Notes under the pieces: model-generated
Database searches by the model: none
Told to the model about the DNA's origin: nothing
The model's input: only the letters and a program-made list of their open reading frames with translations
In this document: one piece after another, positions 53,587-61,314 of the stretch
How the letters are laid out: every line of letters starts with the position of its first letter
Position numbering within the stretch: position 1 is the stretch's first letter
Origin: Desulfobacteraceae bacterium
GTDB lineage: Bacteria; Desulfobacterota; DSM-4660; Desulfatiglandales; Desulfatiglandaceae
DNA: 64,000 nucleotides
NCBI GenBank assembly: GCA_030613055.1
Contig: JAUWMR010000010.1
Location: forward strand, 1 to 64,000
Direction: 5' to 3'
Program-made: the position numbers and the translations under genes

Positions 53587-54741
53587 ATGTTGGGCCATAA
53601 GAACATATTCGGTCTTAGAATCTTCAACCTGCCTGCGATTATCCTTTTTCTCTTTCTCAACATTCCTTTCATACGTTCCTATTTTCTGTATTATGGCCTG
53701 AGATGGATCTATATCTTCCTTTTTTCCTTTTGCCTTTCCTTTATTTTAACGCCCGTAATAAGGCGTATTGCCATCAGGCTTGGCATTCTTGATATTCCAG
53801 ATAAAAGAAAAATACACGGGAGCAGCACTCCTCTGTTAGGAGGCCTGGTTATTATGATCTCCCTTTCTGCCTCGTTGACTGCCAATATGGTTCTTGAGAG
53901 GGAGATGGTCGTCCTGTTATTAGGGGGATTAGTGCTGGGCTTTGTTGGGCTTCTTGATGACTGGAAAGGCCTTTCGGCAAGGCTGAAGCTTTTCATCCAG
54001 GTTGCTGTTGTACTGATTCTCATCTACAATGGAATCATATTGGACCTGCTTCCACCCAGGACCACATGGGGATATATATGCAATCTTATCCTGACCGTTA
54101 TCTGGATTGTAGGAATAACCAATGCTATGAATTTTTTTGACGGGATGGATGGACTGGCTACCGGGTTGAGCGCTGTCATCGCTGTATTTATTGGAATCGC
54201 CTCATTTCAGACCTCCCAGCATGTTATGGGGTGGATTGCCATTGCCGTCCTGGGAAGTTGTCTTGGATTCTTCCCTTTCAATTTCAAACTGAGATCTCCG
54301 GCAGCAATCTTTCTGGGGGACGCAGGGAGCACGTTCCTCGGTTTTGTTTTAGCCGCATTGGCAATACAGGGGTACTGGTCTGATAACAGTCGCATAGTGT
54401 CCTTTGCCATGCCCACACTGATATTCTGGATACTTATATTTGATATGGTCTATATAACCATGGAAAGAGTAATTACCGGCAAGGTAAAGACCGTAGGGGA
54501 ATGGATTCGCTATGTTGGCACAGATCATTTGCATCACCGGCTTGCCCATGTTCTTGGAGGACAGAAGAGGAGCGTGCTTTTTATCTACTTTCTCAGTTCA
54601 TGCCTGGGTATAAGTGCCATTGTACTCAGGTACGCAAGGACTATTGACGCAATTTTGTTGATTATTCAGGCATTAATTATTGTGGTTCTCCTTACCATTC
54701 TTGAAAGACGTGGGCATGGGCTGTCTGAAATCGAAAAATAA
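53587..54741 (+). CDS. Undecaprenyl-phosphate GlcNAc-1-phosphate transferase (WecA/TagO-like)
   Basis: The 384-residue membrane protein has about ten helices and the MraY/WecA signature: KRKIHGSSTPLLGGLVIMIS, GLLDDWKGL, NAMNFFDGMDGLATGLSA and FLGDAGSTFLGFV, the aspartates binding magnesium. It transfers a sugar-1-phosphate to the lipid carrier and so starts the repeat unit. GGAG eight bases before the ATG fixes the start. It is the last gene of the polysaccharide locus. Confidence 0.93.
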   Translation: MLGHKNIFGLRIFNLPAIILFLFLNIPFIRSYFLYYGLRWIYIFLFSFCLSFILTPVIRRIAIRLGILDIPDKRKIHGSSTPLLGGLVIMISLSASLTANMVLEREMVVLLLGGLVLGFVGLLDDWKGLSARLKLFIQVAVVLILIYNGIILDLLPPRTTWGYICNLILTVIWIVGITNAMNFFDGMDGLATGLSAVIAVFIGIASFQTSQHVMGWIAIAVLGSCLGFFPFNFKLRSPAAIFLGDAGSTFLGFVLAALAIQGYWSDNSRIVSFAMPTLIFWILIFDMVYITMERVITGKVKTVGEWIRYVGTDHLHHRLAHVLGGQKRSVLFIYFLSSCLGISAIVLRYARTIDAILLIIQALIIVVLLTILERRGHGLSEIEK

Positions 54742-54812
54742 CCCGGGGGTTTTGGAGAGTTTTTAGGGAGGCTATCCCTGACTTATACCCGAGGTGTTGT
54801 GTTTACCCTGAT

Positions 54813-55925
54813 ATGGCTATGGAAATCATGAAAACGCCAATGTCCGTGGATTTGTCGATAACGAATGAATGTAACCTGCGGTGTAAATACTGCAGTCATT
54901 TTACGAGTGCGGGCGATGTGGGCCAGGATCTATCCAGGGATGAATGGCTCAAGTTCTTTGAAGAATTGAACCGTTGCGCGGTCATGTGGGTGACGCTTCA
55001 GGGAGGTGAAGCCTTTTGCCGGGAGGATCTTAAAGAACTTATAGAAGGAATTGTTCGCAACCGGATGCGGTTTGATATCCTGAGTAACGGTACCTTGATC
55101 ACGGACGAGACAGCGGCTTTTCTCGCTTCAACCGGGCGCTGTGACGGAGTGCAAGTCTCTATTGACGGTTCAATACCCATGACCCACGATGCCTTTAGGG
55201 GAAAAGGGAATTTCCTCAAGGCGGTTCAGGGTATCGAACGTCTCCAAAGATACGATGTCCCTGTGTCAGTGAGGGTAACCATTCACAGAAAAAATGTCAG
55301 GGAGCTTGATGAAATTGCAAAATTCCTGCTTGAAGATATCGGCCTTTCAAATTTTTCTACCAATGCGGCTTCTTACATGGGACTTTGCCGGCAGAACGCC
55401 GACATGGTCCAGCTCACTACCGAAGAACGATCCATTGCCATGGAATCCCTCCTGGGGCTTGATAAAAAATACAACGGACGCATTAGCGCTGATGCCGGTC
55501 CGCTGGCTGAAGCGAGAACCTTCCTCGAGATGGAAGACGCGCGCCGACAAGGCATAAAGCGTATACCTGGCAGAGGCTATCTAACGGCCTGCAGTGGACC
55601 GATGAAGACAATTGCCGTTCGTGCCGACGGCATCATGGTCCCCTGTATTCAACTGAGCCACATAGACTTGGGGCGGATTAATCAGGACGATCTTAAAGAT
55701 ATCTGGCAGAATCATTTGGAACTGAAGAGGCTACGGGATCGGCACAGTATACCGTTGAGCGATTTTGAATTTTGTCGGGGCTGCGATTATATCAACTATT
55801 GTACAGGGAACTGTCCTGCCCTGGCGTATTTGATTACAGGTGATGAAAATCATCCAAGCCCCGATGCATGTTTCAAGCGATTTCTCGAAGATGGGGGGAG
55901 ACTTCCGGATGAGGACTTATTGTAA
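54813..55925 (+). CDS. Radical SAM/SPASM peptide maturase, RiPP locus (first)
   Basis: The 370-residue protein has the radical SAM motif C20-x3-C24-x2-C27 (CNLRCKYC) and LQGGEAFCREDL. It also has a full SPASM cysteine set near the C-terminus: ACSGPMKTIAVRADGIMVPC, then CRGCDYINYCTGNC and a last C in DACFKRF. SPASM enzymes form thioether or C-C bonds in peptides or activate sulfatases. The next gene is joined by a one-base overlap. The neighbouring precursor is the obvious substrate candidate, which is inference. Confidence 0.88.
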   Translation: MAMEIMKTPMSVDLSITNECNLRCKYCSHFTSAGDVGQDLSRDEWLKFFEELNRCAVMWVTLQGGEAFCREDLKELIEGIVRNRMRFDILSNGTLITDETAAFLASTGRCDGVQVSIDGSIPMTHDAFRGKGNFLKAVQGIERLQRYDVPVSVRVTIHRKNVRELDEIAKFLLEDIGLSNFSTNAASYMGLCRQNADMVQLTTEERSIAMESLLGLDKKYNGRISADAGPLAEARTFLEMEDARRQGIKRIPGRGYLTACSGPMKTIAVRADGIMVPCIQLSHIDLGRINQDDLKDIWQNHLELKRLRDRHSIPLSDFEFCRGCDYINYCTGNCPALAYLITGDENHPSPDACFKRFLEDGGRLPDEDLL

Positions 55926-57100
55926 TGGTACGCTGGCGTGATATAAATCAGTTTATCCGGTGTATATCAAGGGCTCACCTTACGCATATTGAAAGAGATT
56001 ATGTCTTTCGTTTTATCAAAAAGGATGTTCCCTGGGATAACCTTGTTGCTTTGGCAAATATGCAAGACGTCGACGGATTTATTTATTATCATTTGAGAGA
56101 TTTAGGCCTCCTTAATTTTCTCCCCAAATCCGCCTTAAGGAACCTGAAGAATAGTTACTCCCGGACCCAGAAACGCACGTTTTCCATCCTAAGTGAAGCG
56201 AAAGCCCTTTCTCTCCAGTTTGAGCAGGCCCGGATTCCGGTTGTTGCCCTCCAGGGCTTACCGCTTATAAACACGGTTTACGCTGAGCCGGGTCTCAGGC
56301 AACTGGGGGATATCGATTTGATGGTCAAACCGGGCAACAAACAGAGGTTCGAGGAATTGCTATATCAAGTGGGATACACGGCGCCGTATCCCTTTTATCC
56401 GGACCTGCTTTATAAAAATGACATTTTAATTGACATCCATACCCACGTCCTCAACCTGGAGAGAGTCCGGAGCAGGCGATACCTGTTTCCCGAGGACCTC
56501 ACCCCAATGTGGGAAAAGGCCACACCCATGTTTAATAGACATAACGGTCTTTTGATATTAGACCCATATGATAATTTCGTGGCCCTGGCCGCCCACGCGC
56601 TGAAGCACAGCTATTCTCGTCTGATATGGCTTGCAGATCTCCACGAGTGCTTACTGAAATGTGCCAACAATACCAAAGGATGGAAGGAGATGGTAGAGCG
56701 CGCACGATTCTGGCGCCAGGAAAGAGTGGTCCTTTATTCTCTTGTTCTGGTGGAAAAGATTTTTTGTCTGGATGTACCCTCCTGGGTAAAGCATCAGCTG
56801 GGGATAAACAGGCTGGGCATGTTGGAAAGACATCTCATTCGCCTGAAACTTAGAGGCTTTTCCTCATCCATTCTATGTCACGTCTTATGGCTTATAAATA
56901 TCAAGAGGGCAGGGGACAAGCTGAAGTTCATTAAAGAAACCGTCTTTCCCGCAGGAGATATCATGGCCCAGATATTCGGGCAGAGACCTCAGCATATTAA
57001 AGGGGCGGTTTACGCCAAACGGCTGGGAAAAGCTGTTATCATAATGTGTGAGGATTTATATAAGGCCTTGCGTTTTTCTTTCAGGCCAAACGGAAATTAA
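55925..57100 (+). CDS. Nucleotidyltransferase family protein (PF14907-like), RiPP locus
   Basis: The 391-residue protein has the family pattern: an N-terminal helical part, PVVALQGLPLINTVYAEPG, then the nucleotidyltransferase motif LRQLGDIDLMVKP (near residue 125). Related genes occur in lasso and other RiPP loci beside HPr-kinase-like genes; in pseudomycoidin such a protein acts on the phosphorylated tail. It is directly coupled to the first radical SAM gene. Its precise reaction here is unknown. Confidence 0.82.
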   Translation: MVRWRDINQFIRCISRAHLTHIERDYVFRFIKKDVPWDNLVALANMQDVDGFIYYHLRDLGLLNFLPKSALRNLKNSYSRTQKRTFSILSEAKALSLQFEQARIPVVALQGLPLINTVYAEPGLRQLGDIDLMVKPGNKQRFEELLYQVGYTAPYPFYPDLLYKNDILIDIHTHVLNLERVRSRRYLFPEDLTPMWEKATPMFNRHNGLLILDPYDNFVALAAHALKHSYSRLIWLADLHECLLKCANNTKGWKEMVERARFWRQERVVLYSLVLVEKIFCLDVPSWVKHQLGINRLGMLERHLIRLKLRGFSSSILCHVLWLINIKRAGDKLKFIKETVFPAGDIMAQIFGQRPQHIKGAVYAKRLGKAVIIMCEDLYKALRFSFRPNGN

Positions 57101-57104
57101 TTAC

Positions 57105-57632
57105 TTATACCATACACTCTCCGATTGAAAATTTATTTAAAACAAGCTTTGCTTTTTCCAGGTATTTTGAAACCAGTGTCATATCAAGTTCTTTTCTTAG
57201 TTTGTCACAGAAATATTGAATGCATAAATAGCTTCTACAATCAACGGGTAGGACGCAGCCGTCTTTCCAAAAAGGGCATAAATTCTTTTCCACATTGTCA
57301 TAATAAGGCTCGGGCAAGACAGTATCACACCTTATCAACAGGTAATCGACAATACTAAACCCGCCCACAGTTCCCGCTACATAGATTGATAGTTCTGGAG
57401 AAGATAAATGACAACAGTTTATATTACACGTTGGACAATTTCTCTTAATAGAAGGCAGGATTATTTTTTGAATATTCGATAAGATTTGTTTGTATTTTCC
57501 GGAAAGGCTCTTCAGGTATTTTATTCCATTGTCACTCAGAGTCCGATAGAACTTCTCATATAATTCAAATTCTTTGATAGCTTTTGTAAAATCCGACGTT
57601 ATCCTATTCTTTTGGTTATCTGTCTCAATCAT
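57105..57632 (-). CDS. Cysteine-cluster protein (distant YkgJ relative), RiPP locus
   Basis: The 175-residue protein has C66, C69, C73, C74 (CPTCNINCC) and then CPFWKDGCVLPVDCRSYLCI. The spacing C-x2-C-x3-CC and CP-x5-C-x5-C matches the YkgJ-type protein at 9227. I therefore think it binds iron or zinc. It lies 110 bases behind the precursor peptide on the same strand and faces the nucleotidyltransferase gene tail to tail, four bases apart. It may modify or protect the peptide; no ribosome site stands out. Confidence 0.7.
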   Translation of the reverse strand: MIETDNQKNRITSDFTKAIKEFELYEKFYRTLSDNGIKYLKSLSGKYKQILSNIQKIILPSIKRNCPTCNINCCHLSSPELSIYVAGTVGGFSIVDYLLIRCDTVLPEPYYDNVEKNLCPFWKDGCVLPVDCRSYLCIQYFCDKLRKELDMTLVSKYLEKAKLVLNKFSIGECMV

Positions 57633-57742
57633 TTTCGAGTATCAATAGTTGAAAGTGATACATACGGCAGGGTTCATCAAATAGTATGTATTCCAGGCAA
57701 TCGATTACCGATCAAGAATGTATTATAGATAGCGGATGCTTA

Positions 57743-58120
57743 TTAGCTTGGGGAACCACCCGCATTACAGCTGTTACCCGCCGTACCACCGGCATGGCAG
57801 TTGTTACTTGCCATTCCACCTGTTTGACAATTTCCCCCTTGCGCCATTTGCCCGCTTTGGCATTTATCTCCCGCCGAAGCCCCTGTGTTGCACTGACCAC
57901 CTATTGCCATTTGCCCGCTTTGGCATTTACTGCCCGCCGAAATTCCCGTTCTGCATTGGTTTCCCGTTGCTGATATGCCAGTTTTGCATTGGGAACCGCT
58001 GGGGCTCCCACCCGGCTTGCATGGGGCGGCAGCATAGGCAACCCCTCCTCCAAGGTCAAACAACCGGGGGGGGTCATAGGGAATTCGGGTCGCACTATCA
58101 TTGTCCTTTGATCCTGACAT
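57743..58120 (-). CDS. Cys-repeat RiPP precursor peptide
   Basis: The 125-residue peptide (ATG 58120, GGAGG six bases before it) has a 30-residue leader and a repetitive core. The leader holds Y15, P18, L20 and G24 in PYDPPRLFDLGGG, exactly the YxxPxLxxxG motif bound by PqqD/RRE domains. The core has nine cysteines at 34, 45, 56, 66, 77, 87, 98, 108 and 118. They begin repeats of 10-11 residues of the form C-x-[TSA]-G-x-x-A-x-G, such as CQSGQMAIGGQ and CNTGASAGDK. The C-terminus is GGSPS. A 63-base tandem duplication is visible in the DNA. It directly follows the HPr-kinase-like gene. No other protein of this kind is known to me. Confidence 0.85.
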   Translation of the reverse strand: MSGSKDNDSATRIPYDPPRLFDLGGGVAYAAAPCKPGGSPSGSQCKTGISATGNQCRTGISAGSKCQSGQMAIGGQCNTGASAGDKCQSGQMAQGGNCQTGGMASNNCHAGGTAGNSCNAGGSPS

Positions 58121-58134
58121 TTCATCCTCCAATA

Positions 58135-59046
58135 TTATTTTCCAGTGATAACATCATAAACATTTTCGTCACGCCGAAAATGAAGATTATATAAAGGCAG
58201 ATTATCGCATACTTCGAGGAAAAGGTCAAAAATGTCCAATTTGGCCCGAGACGATAAATATGAAAAATAATGGATATACCGTTTTATGATCATGGAAACA
58301 GCCTTTTTCCTTGATATGCTTTCCAGATAGGCCCGGTTGTCCTTCATAAGGAAATAAAGACCTTTTAAACGGGCATTCATGGTACGGAACTCTTTATCTG
58401 GTTTTTTTAGACCACTAAACTGATGGAAAGGGGATGAAAACAACTTATATTGATCATCCCGTTTACAAAATATAGGGCTGTCGTCTGAAAGAACTGTGCA
58501 TTCGGTGCAGACTTCAGCCAGGGTGCTTTTCCCCGCACCAGAGTCCCCTAAAAAGAGGTGTCCTTCTCCGTTCCTTGCCAGGGCCGCGGCATGGACAAAA
58601 CAGGCCGCTTTTTCCCCCAGGATCTGGGCAAAATACATCCAGAAGAGGCGGAATATGGGTTTTAAACATCCGGGACCCTCCTTCAATAGATAGATACGTG
58701 CTAAAGCAGTATCCGGGTTAAAAAGGAGCAGCCCATCCAAACAGAATGAGGAAATGGTCTTTTCGCCTATGGGAAAATCGTCCCTGTATTTAGGGAGTTG
58801 CCGTAACCATTCAGCCACATCCCTTGTGGGAAGTCTCTGTTCAAAAACAGGTTTCCGGTCCGTTGACCTGATTGGGAATCTCAAATTTGGTTTTCCTAAG
58901 GTGCTCACCTTAACTTCAGTTTTTGTTTTCCGGTCGGTGTTAAGAAAACCCCGAAAAAACCGCTCACATAAAGGGACCGCCCTTTCTGCCTCTCCCAAAA
59001 AGACAATGCCGATGTCTGTTCCCGCCAGAGTCACTGTTAATTCCAT
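58135..59046 (-). CDS. HPr-kinase/phosphorylase-like P-loop protein, RiPP locus
   Basis: The 303-residue protein has a P-loop LFLGDSGAGKSTLAEV (near residue 165) followed by TVLSDDSPIF, the acidic region of HprK-like kinases. It lacks the N-terminal half of true HPr kinase, and no PTS gene is near. Such short kinases are part of lasso and other RiPP loci, where one (paeninodin) phosphorylates the C-terminal serine. The precursor here also ends in serine. ATG 59046 with AGGTG upstream is preferred to a GTG three codons earlier. Confidence 0.82.
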   Translation of the reverse strand: MELTVTLAGTDIGIVFLGEAERAVPLCERFFRGFLNTDRKTKTEVKVSTLGKPNLRFPIRSTDRKPVFEQRLPTRDVAEWLRQLPKYRDDFPIGEKTISSFCLDGLLLFNPDTALARIYLLKEGPGCLKPIFRLFWMYFAQILGEKAACFVHAAALARNGEGHLFLGDSGAGKSTLAEVCTECTVLSDDSPIFCKRDDQYKLFSSPFHQFSGLKKPDKEFRTMNARLKGLYFLMKDNRAYLESISRKKAVSMIIKRYIHYFSYLSSRAKLDIFDLFLEVCDNLPLYNLHFRRDENVYDVITGK

Positions 59047-59062
59047 CAATATCACCTAACCA

Positions 59063-60133
59063 CTACACATATCTCGAGGATGGAAACCGGCCGGACTCAA
59101 AGAATTCCTGACACAAAAAATAGGCCGCATAGAGATCACTGGAAAGTGCATATGCATTGGCCCTACAACTGCCCAGACATTGGAATTTGAAGATACATCG
59201 GCCGCATATGCCATTGAGCTTCCAGGGCAGGGATTGGCGCAGGTCCCTTAGGGTGGGACTGTTCTTCCAGACATCACATATGGAAACCCGACGGATATTA
59301 CCCATCCGAAGATCGTCAATGGTTTGCCCTATACCACAAATAGAAAAATCTCCATTTCCCAGGATCCCCAAGATATTGAGTATGTGGCACTCCGAAATTC
59401 CTCTTCCCTTTATATCCGAAATAGTCCTGAAGGCTATCGGAAGATCAAAAACAATCTTCAGGTTTTTATTCGAAGACCGTCTTTCTTCCACCATGCGGTA
59501 CAATCGAAGCAGGTCATTTAACTCCAGATTATGTTTATGTTCAAATGCCTCCTTCCCTCTCCCACATGGGATCAACGGGTTTATCTTTAGGGAACCGGCC
59601 CCCAGCTTTTCACTTAACCGGATAACGCCCGGTATCTCTTCCCGGTTTCTGCGCTGGAGTGTCAAAATGATCTGAAAATCGAAGGCGTATTCAGACAGGA
59701 GCCTCAGCCCTTCCAATGTTCGATGGAAACTTCCCTTTACCCCTCTGATTTCATCGTGAAGATCCTTCGTAGCGGCATCCAGGCTGACGGATATCTGGTC
59801 AATATCGCAGGATTGAAGGCGTTCGACCATATCCCTGGTAATCAGTGTTCCGTTGGTTTCGATAAGAACGGACACCTGTTCCTCGGCCAGAAACGCGATT
59901 AGTTCACCAAAATGCCGGTATAATAAGGGTTCACCGCCTGTGAGTTTTACATTTTGTAATCCTAACGGTTTGGCCTCGGAAATGGCCTTCTTAAGGTATT
60001 CAAGAGGAATGCCATTTTGCCGTTGCTGAGAATATTTTGGCGAGATCCAACAGTGACTGCAGCAAAGGTTGCAATGGTCGGTAAGGTAGAGGTAAAGGCT
60101 GGTCAGTGGGAATTCCGGTTCTTTGTTTTCCAT
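59063..60133 (-). CDS. Radical SAM/SPASM peptide maturase, RiPP locus (second)
   Basis: The protein of about 356 residues has the radical SAM motif CNLCCSHC (C-x3-C-x2-C), VKLTGGEPLLYRHF and a SPASM tail with CGRCIFKFQCLGSC and a final cysteine (YFLCQEF). It is distinct from the first radical SAM enzyme. It lies between the PqqD-type and kinase-like genes, so it is probably the main enzyme acting on the precursor. ATG 60133 (MENKEPEF) is preferred; the longer frame begins at TTG. Confidence 0.9.
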   Translation of the reverse strand: MENKEPEFPLTSLYLYLTDHCNLCCSHCWISPKYSQQRQNGIPLEYLKKAISEAKPLGLQNVKLTGGEPLLYRHFGELIAFLAEEQVSVLIETNGTLITRDMVERLQSCDIDQISVSLDAATKDLHDEIRGVKGSFHRTLEGLRLLSEYAFDFQIILTLQRRNREEIPGVIRLSEKLGAGSLKINPLIPCGRGKEAFEHKHNLELNDLLRLYRMVEERRSSNKNLKIVFDLPIAFRTISDIKGRGISECHILNILGILGNGDFSICGIGQTIDDLRMGNIRRVSICDVWKNSPTLRDLRQSLPWKLNGICGRCIFKFQCLGSCRANAYALSSDLYAAYFLCQEFFESGRFPSSRYV

Positions 60134-60165
60134 TATATTAATAAAGGAATAAAACAAAGGCTGAT

Positions 60166-60453
60166 TTATTGTCCCCTATTCAGCGGAGATATAAATCCAT
60201 TTTCTTCCAGTTCCTTGATAAAGATTTTCACATCCTTTTCGATCTCCCGGCGTCCCGTATCAGGGAATAGACCAAGCAGACGGTCGATCACCTGATCAAC
60301 CTCGGTTTGATCGTTTAGCATCAAGTACGTCTCTTTGCCGGATCGGTTCATGTATTTCAGGTTTCCGGTATCGGGATCGAACAAGAATGCCCCGTCTTCT
60401 TCTTCTCTGTAAACAATTTTTTCATCCCGCTGAAATCGCTGCGTTTTATCCAT
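60166..60453 (-). CDS. PqqD-type RiPP recognition protein
   Basis: The 95-residue protein follows the PqqD pattern: VYREEEDGAFLFDPDTGNL, then YMNRSGKETYLMLND and EKDVKIFIKELEENGFI. PqqD-like domains bind the leader of the precursor and present it to the radical SAM enzyme. The start ATG 60453 lies four bases after the stop of the Tat-PqqD gene, showing coupling. Confidence 0.85.
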   Translation of the reverse strand: MDKTQRFQRDEKIVYREEEDGAFLFDPDTGNLKYMNRSGKETYLMLNDQTEVDQVIDRLLGLFPDTGRREIEKDVKIFIKELEENGFISPLNRGQ

Positions 60454-60457
60454 GGGC

Positions 60458-60883
60458 CTACTGAATTGCTCCAATTTTTTTTAATTGCCAGAGGAAACCA
60501 AGGGTATCCAACCTTGCCCGACGCTTGGAGACAAGGTATCGATCATGGATCATTTGGGAGATCTCCTTTGGCCTGTTCTTGCCGTCACATGCTTCCCAGA
60601 TCGTTTTCCCCATCGGGTTCATGGTGCATACAGGGTCCTTTTTTCCTCTTTTTTCCCTGTAAAGGGTGCTTGTATCTTCAAGGGTGTTACAGAGCACGCC
60701 TGGAACCCTTTCAGGCCTTGATGACGGCAGTATTTCAAAATCCATTTGCCGCAAAAAATCATGTATTCCAGGTTTAGCGGCTTGCAGTCGTTTGGGGCTC
60801 GCAAGCAGAATACCGGGTAATAATCCTATAAATGTGCCGATAAATCTTCTTCTCGACCCAGCCCTATTTATCATTGTATCCAT
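60458..60883 (-). CDS. PqqD-like domain with twin-arginine signal peptide
   Basis: The 141-residue protein has a Tat-type signal at the N-terminus: S10-R-R-R-F-I-G, then a hydrophobic stretch FIGLLPGILLAS and a probable cleavage site near LQA-AKP (about residue 34). The C-terminal half matches PqqD: CTMNPMGKTIWEACDGK, KEISQMIHDRYLV and TLGFLWQLKKIGAIQ. AAAGGAG before ATG 60883 fixes the start. A recognition domain that is exported, or anchored by an uncleaved signal, is unusual. It is the first gene of the minus-strand RiPP operon. Confidence 0.78.
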   Translation of the reverse strand: MDTMINRAGSRRRFIGTFIGLLPGILLASPKRLQAAKPGIHDFLRQMDFEILPSSRPERVPGVLCNTLEDTSTLYREKRGKKDPVCTMNPMGKTIWEACDGKNRPKEISQMIHDRYLVSKRRARLDTLGFLWQLKKIGAIQ

Positions 60884-61131
60884 TGTTTTCTCCTTTAGAT
60901 AAAAAGGTTTAAAGCCGGTAAATAGATTCAATCTTAGTAATTGTTCAGGTTGATTAGGATATAGTCTATTTGCCTGAGTAGTCATCTATCCTACCATAAA
61001 AAGGAGAAGTTTTCAACACCAAACGATAAAATCGTAATTCAGACACTACTGAAGCCATAAGCCTCAGATTAGCATAATAACGGTCGGTGGGGACTTATTA
61101 CCTCCAAAGGCAGTGAGTCGTCTGTTGCGCG
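60884..61131. other. Region upstream of the RiPP operon
   Basis: About 250 bases, AT-rich, without an open frame. It should contain the promoter of the minus-strand RiPP genes, but no clear boxes or operator could be chosen. Confidence 0.3.
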
Positions 61132-61313
61132 CTAAGTTTTTAAAAGATCTTCTAATGCCTCATTGATATTCGAAAACTGAAACGAGAAGCCTGCATCTAT
61201 GAGTTGTCTGGGCAATACCCTTTGCCCGTTTAAAAGCATTAACCCAAACTCGCCCATCCTGAGCTTGATCAAAAAGCCGGGAACAGCGGATATAAAAATG
61301 GGCCCATTACCAT
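61132..61313 (-). pseudogene. C-terminal fragment of an SDR epimerase (TIGR01777/YfcH-like)
   Basis: In one frame the minus strand reads AVPGFLIKLRMGEFGLMLLN, then GQRVLPRQLIDAGFSFQFSN and EALEDLL before a stop. That is the end of the sulA/YfcH-type NAD-dependent epimerases. An in-frame stop lies at the upstream side and no start or Rossmann part exists, so about 55 residues remain from a 300-residue gene. The break is next to the LUD gene stop, suggesting a deletion or rearrangement. Confidence 0.75.
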
Positions 61314-61314
61314 A

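Noticed and set aside
26422-54741. Exosortase/PEP-CTERM system
   Set aside because: The ExeA-type ATPase, Wza, Wzc-like kinase and AsnB genes recall exosortase loci, but no exosortase membrane protein and no PEP-CTERM tail was found in the window.
57841-57965. CRISPR-like array because of regularly repeated DNA
   Set aside because: The repeats are in a 63-base coding period, directly adjoining without spacers, and are explained by the repetitive peptide.
57736-58194. Plus-strand open frames of 95 and 152 codons across the precursor gene
   Set aside because: They are rich in Cys, His, Pro and Arg as expected for the complement of Gly/Ser/Ala repeat codons, and lack ribosome sites; the minus-strand frame has GGAGG, a leader motif and regular repeats.
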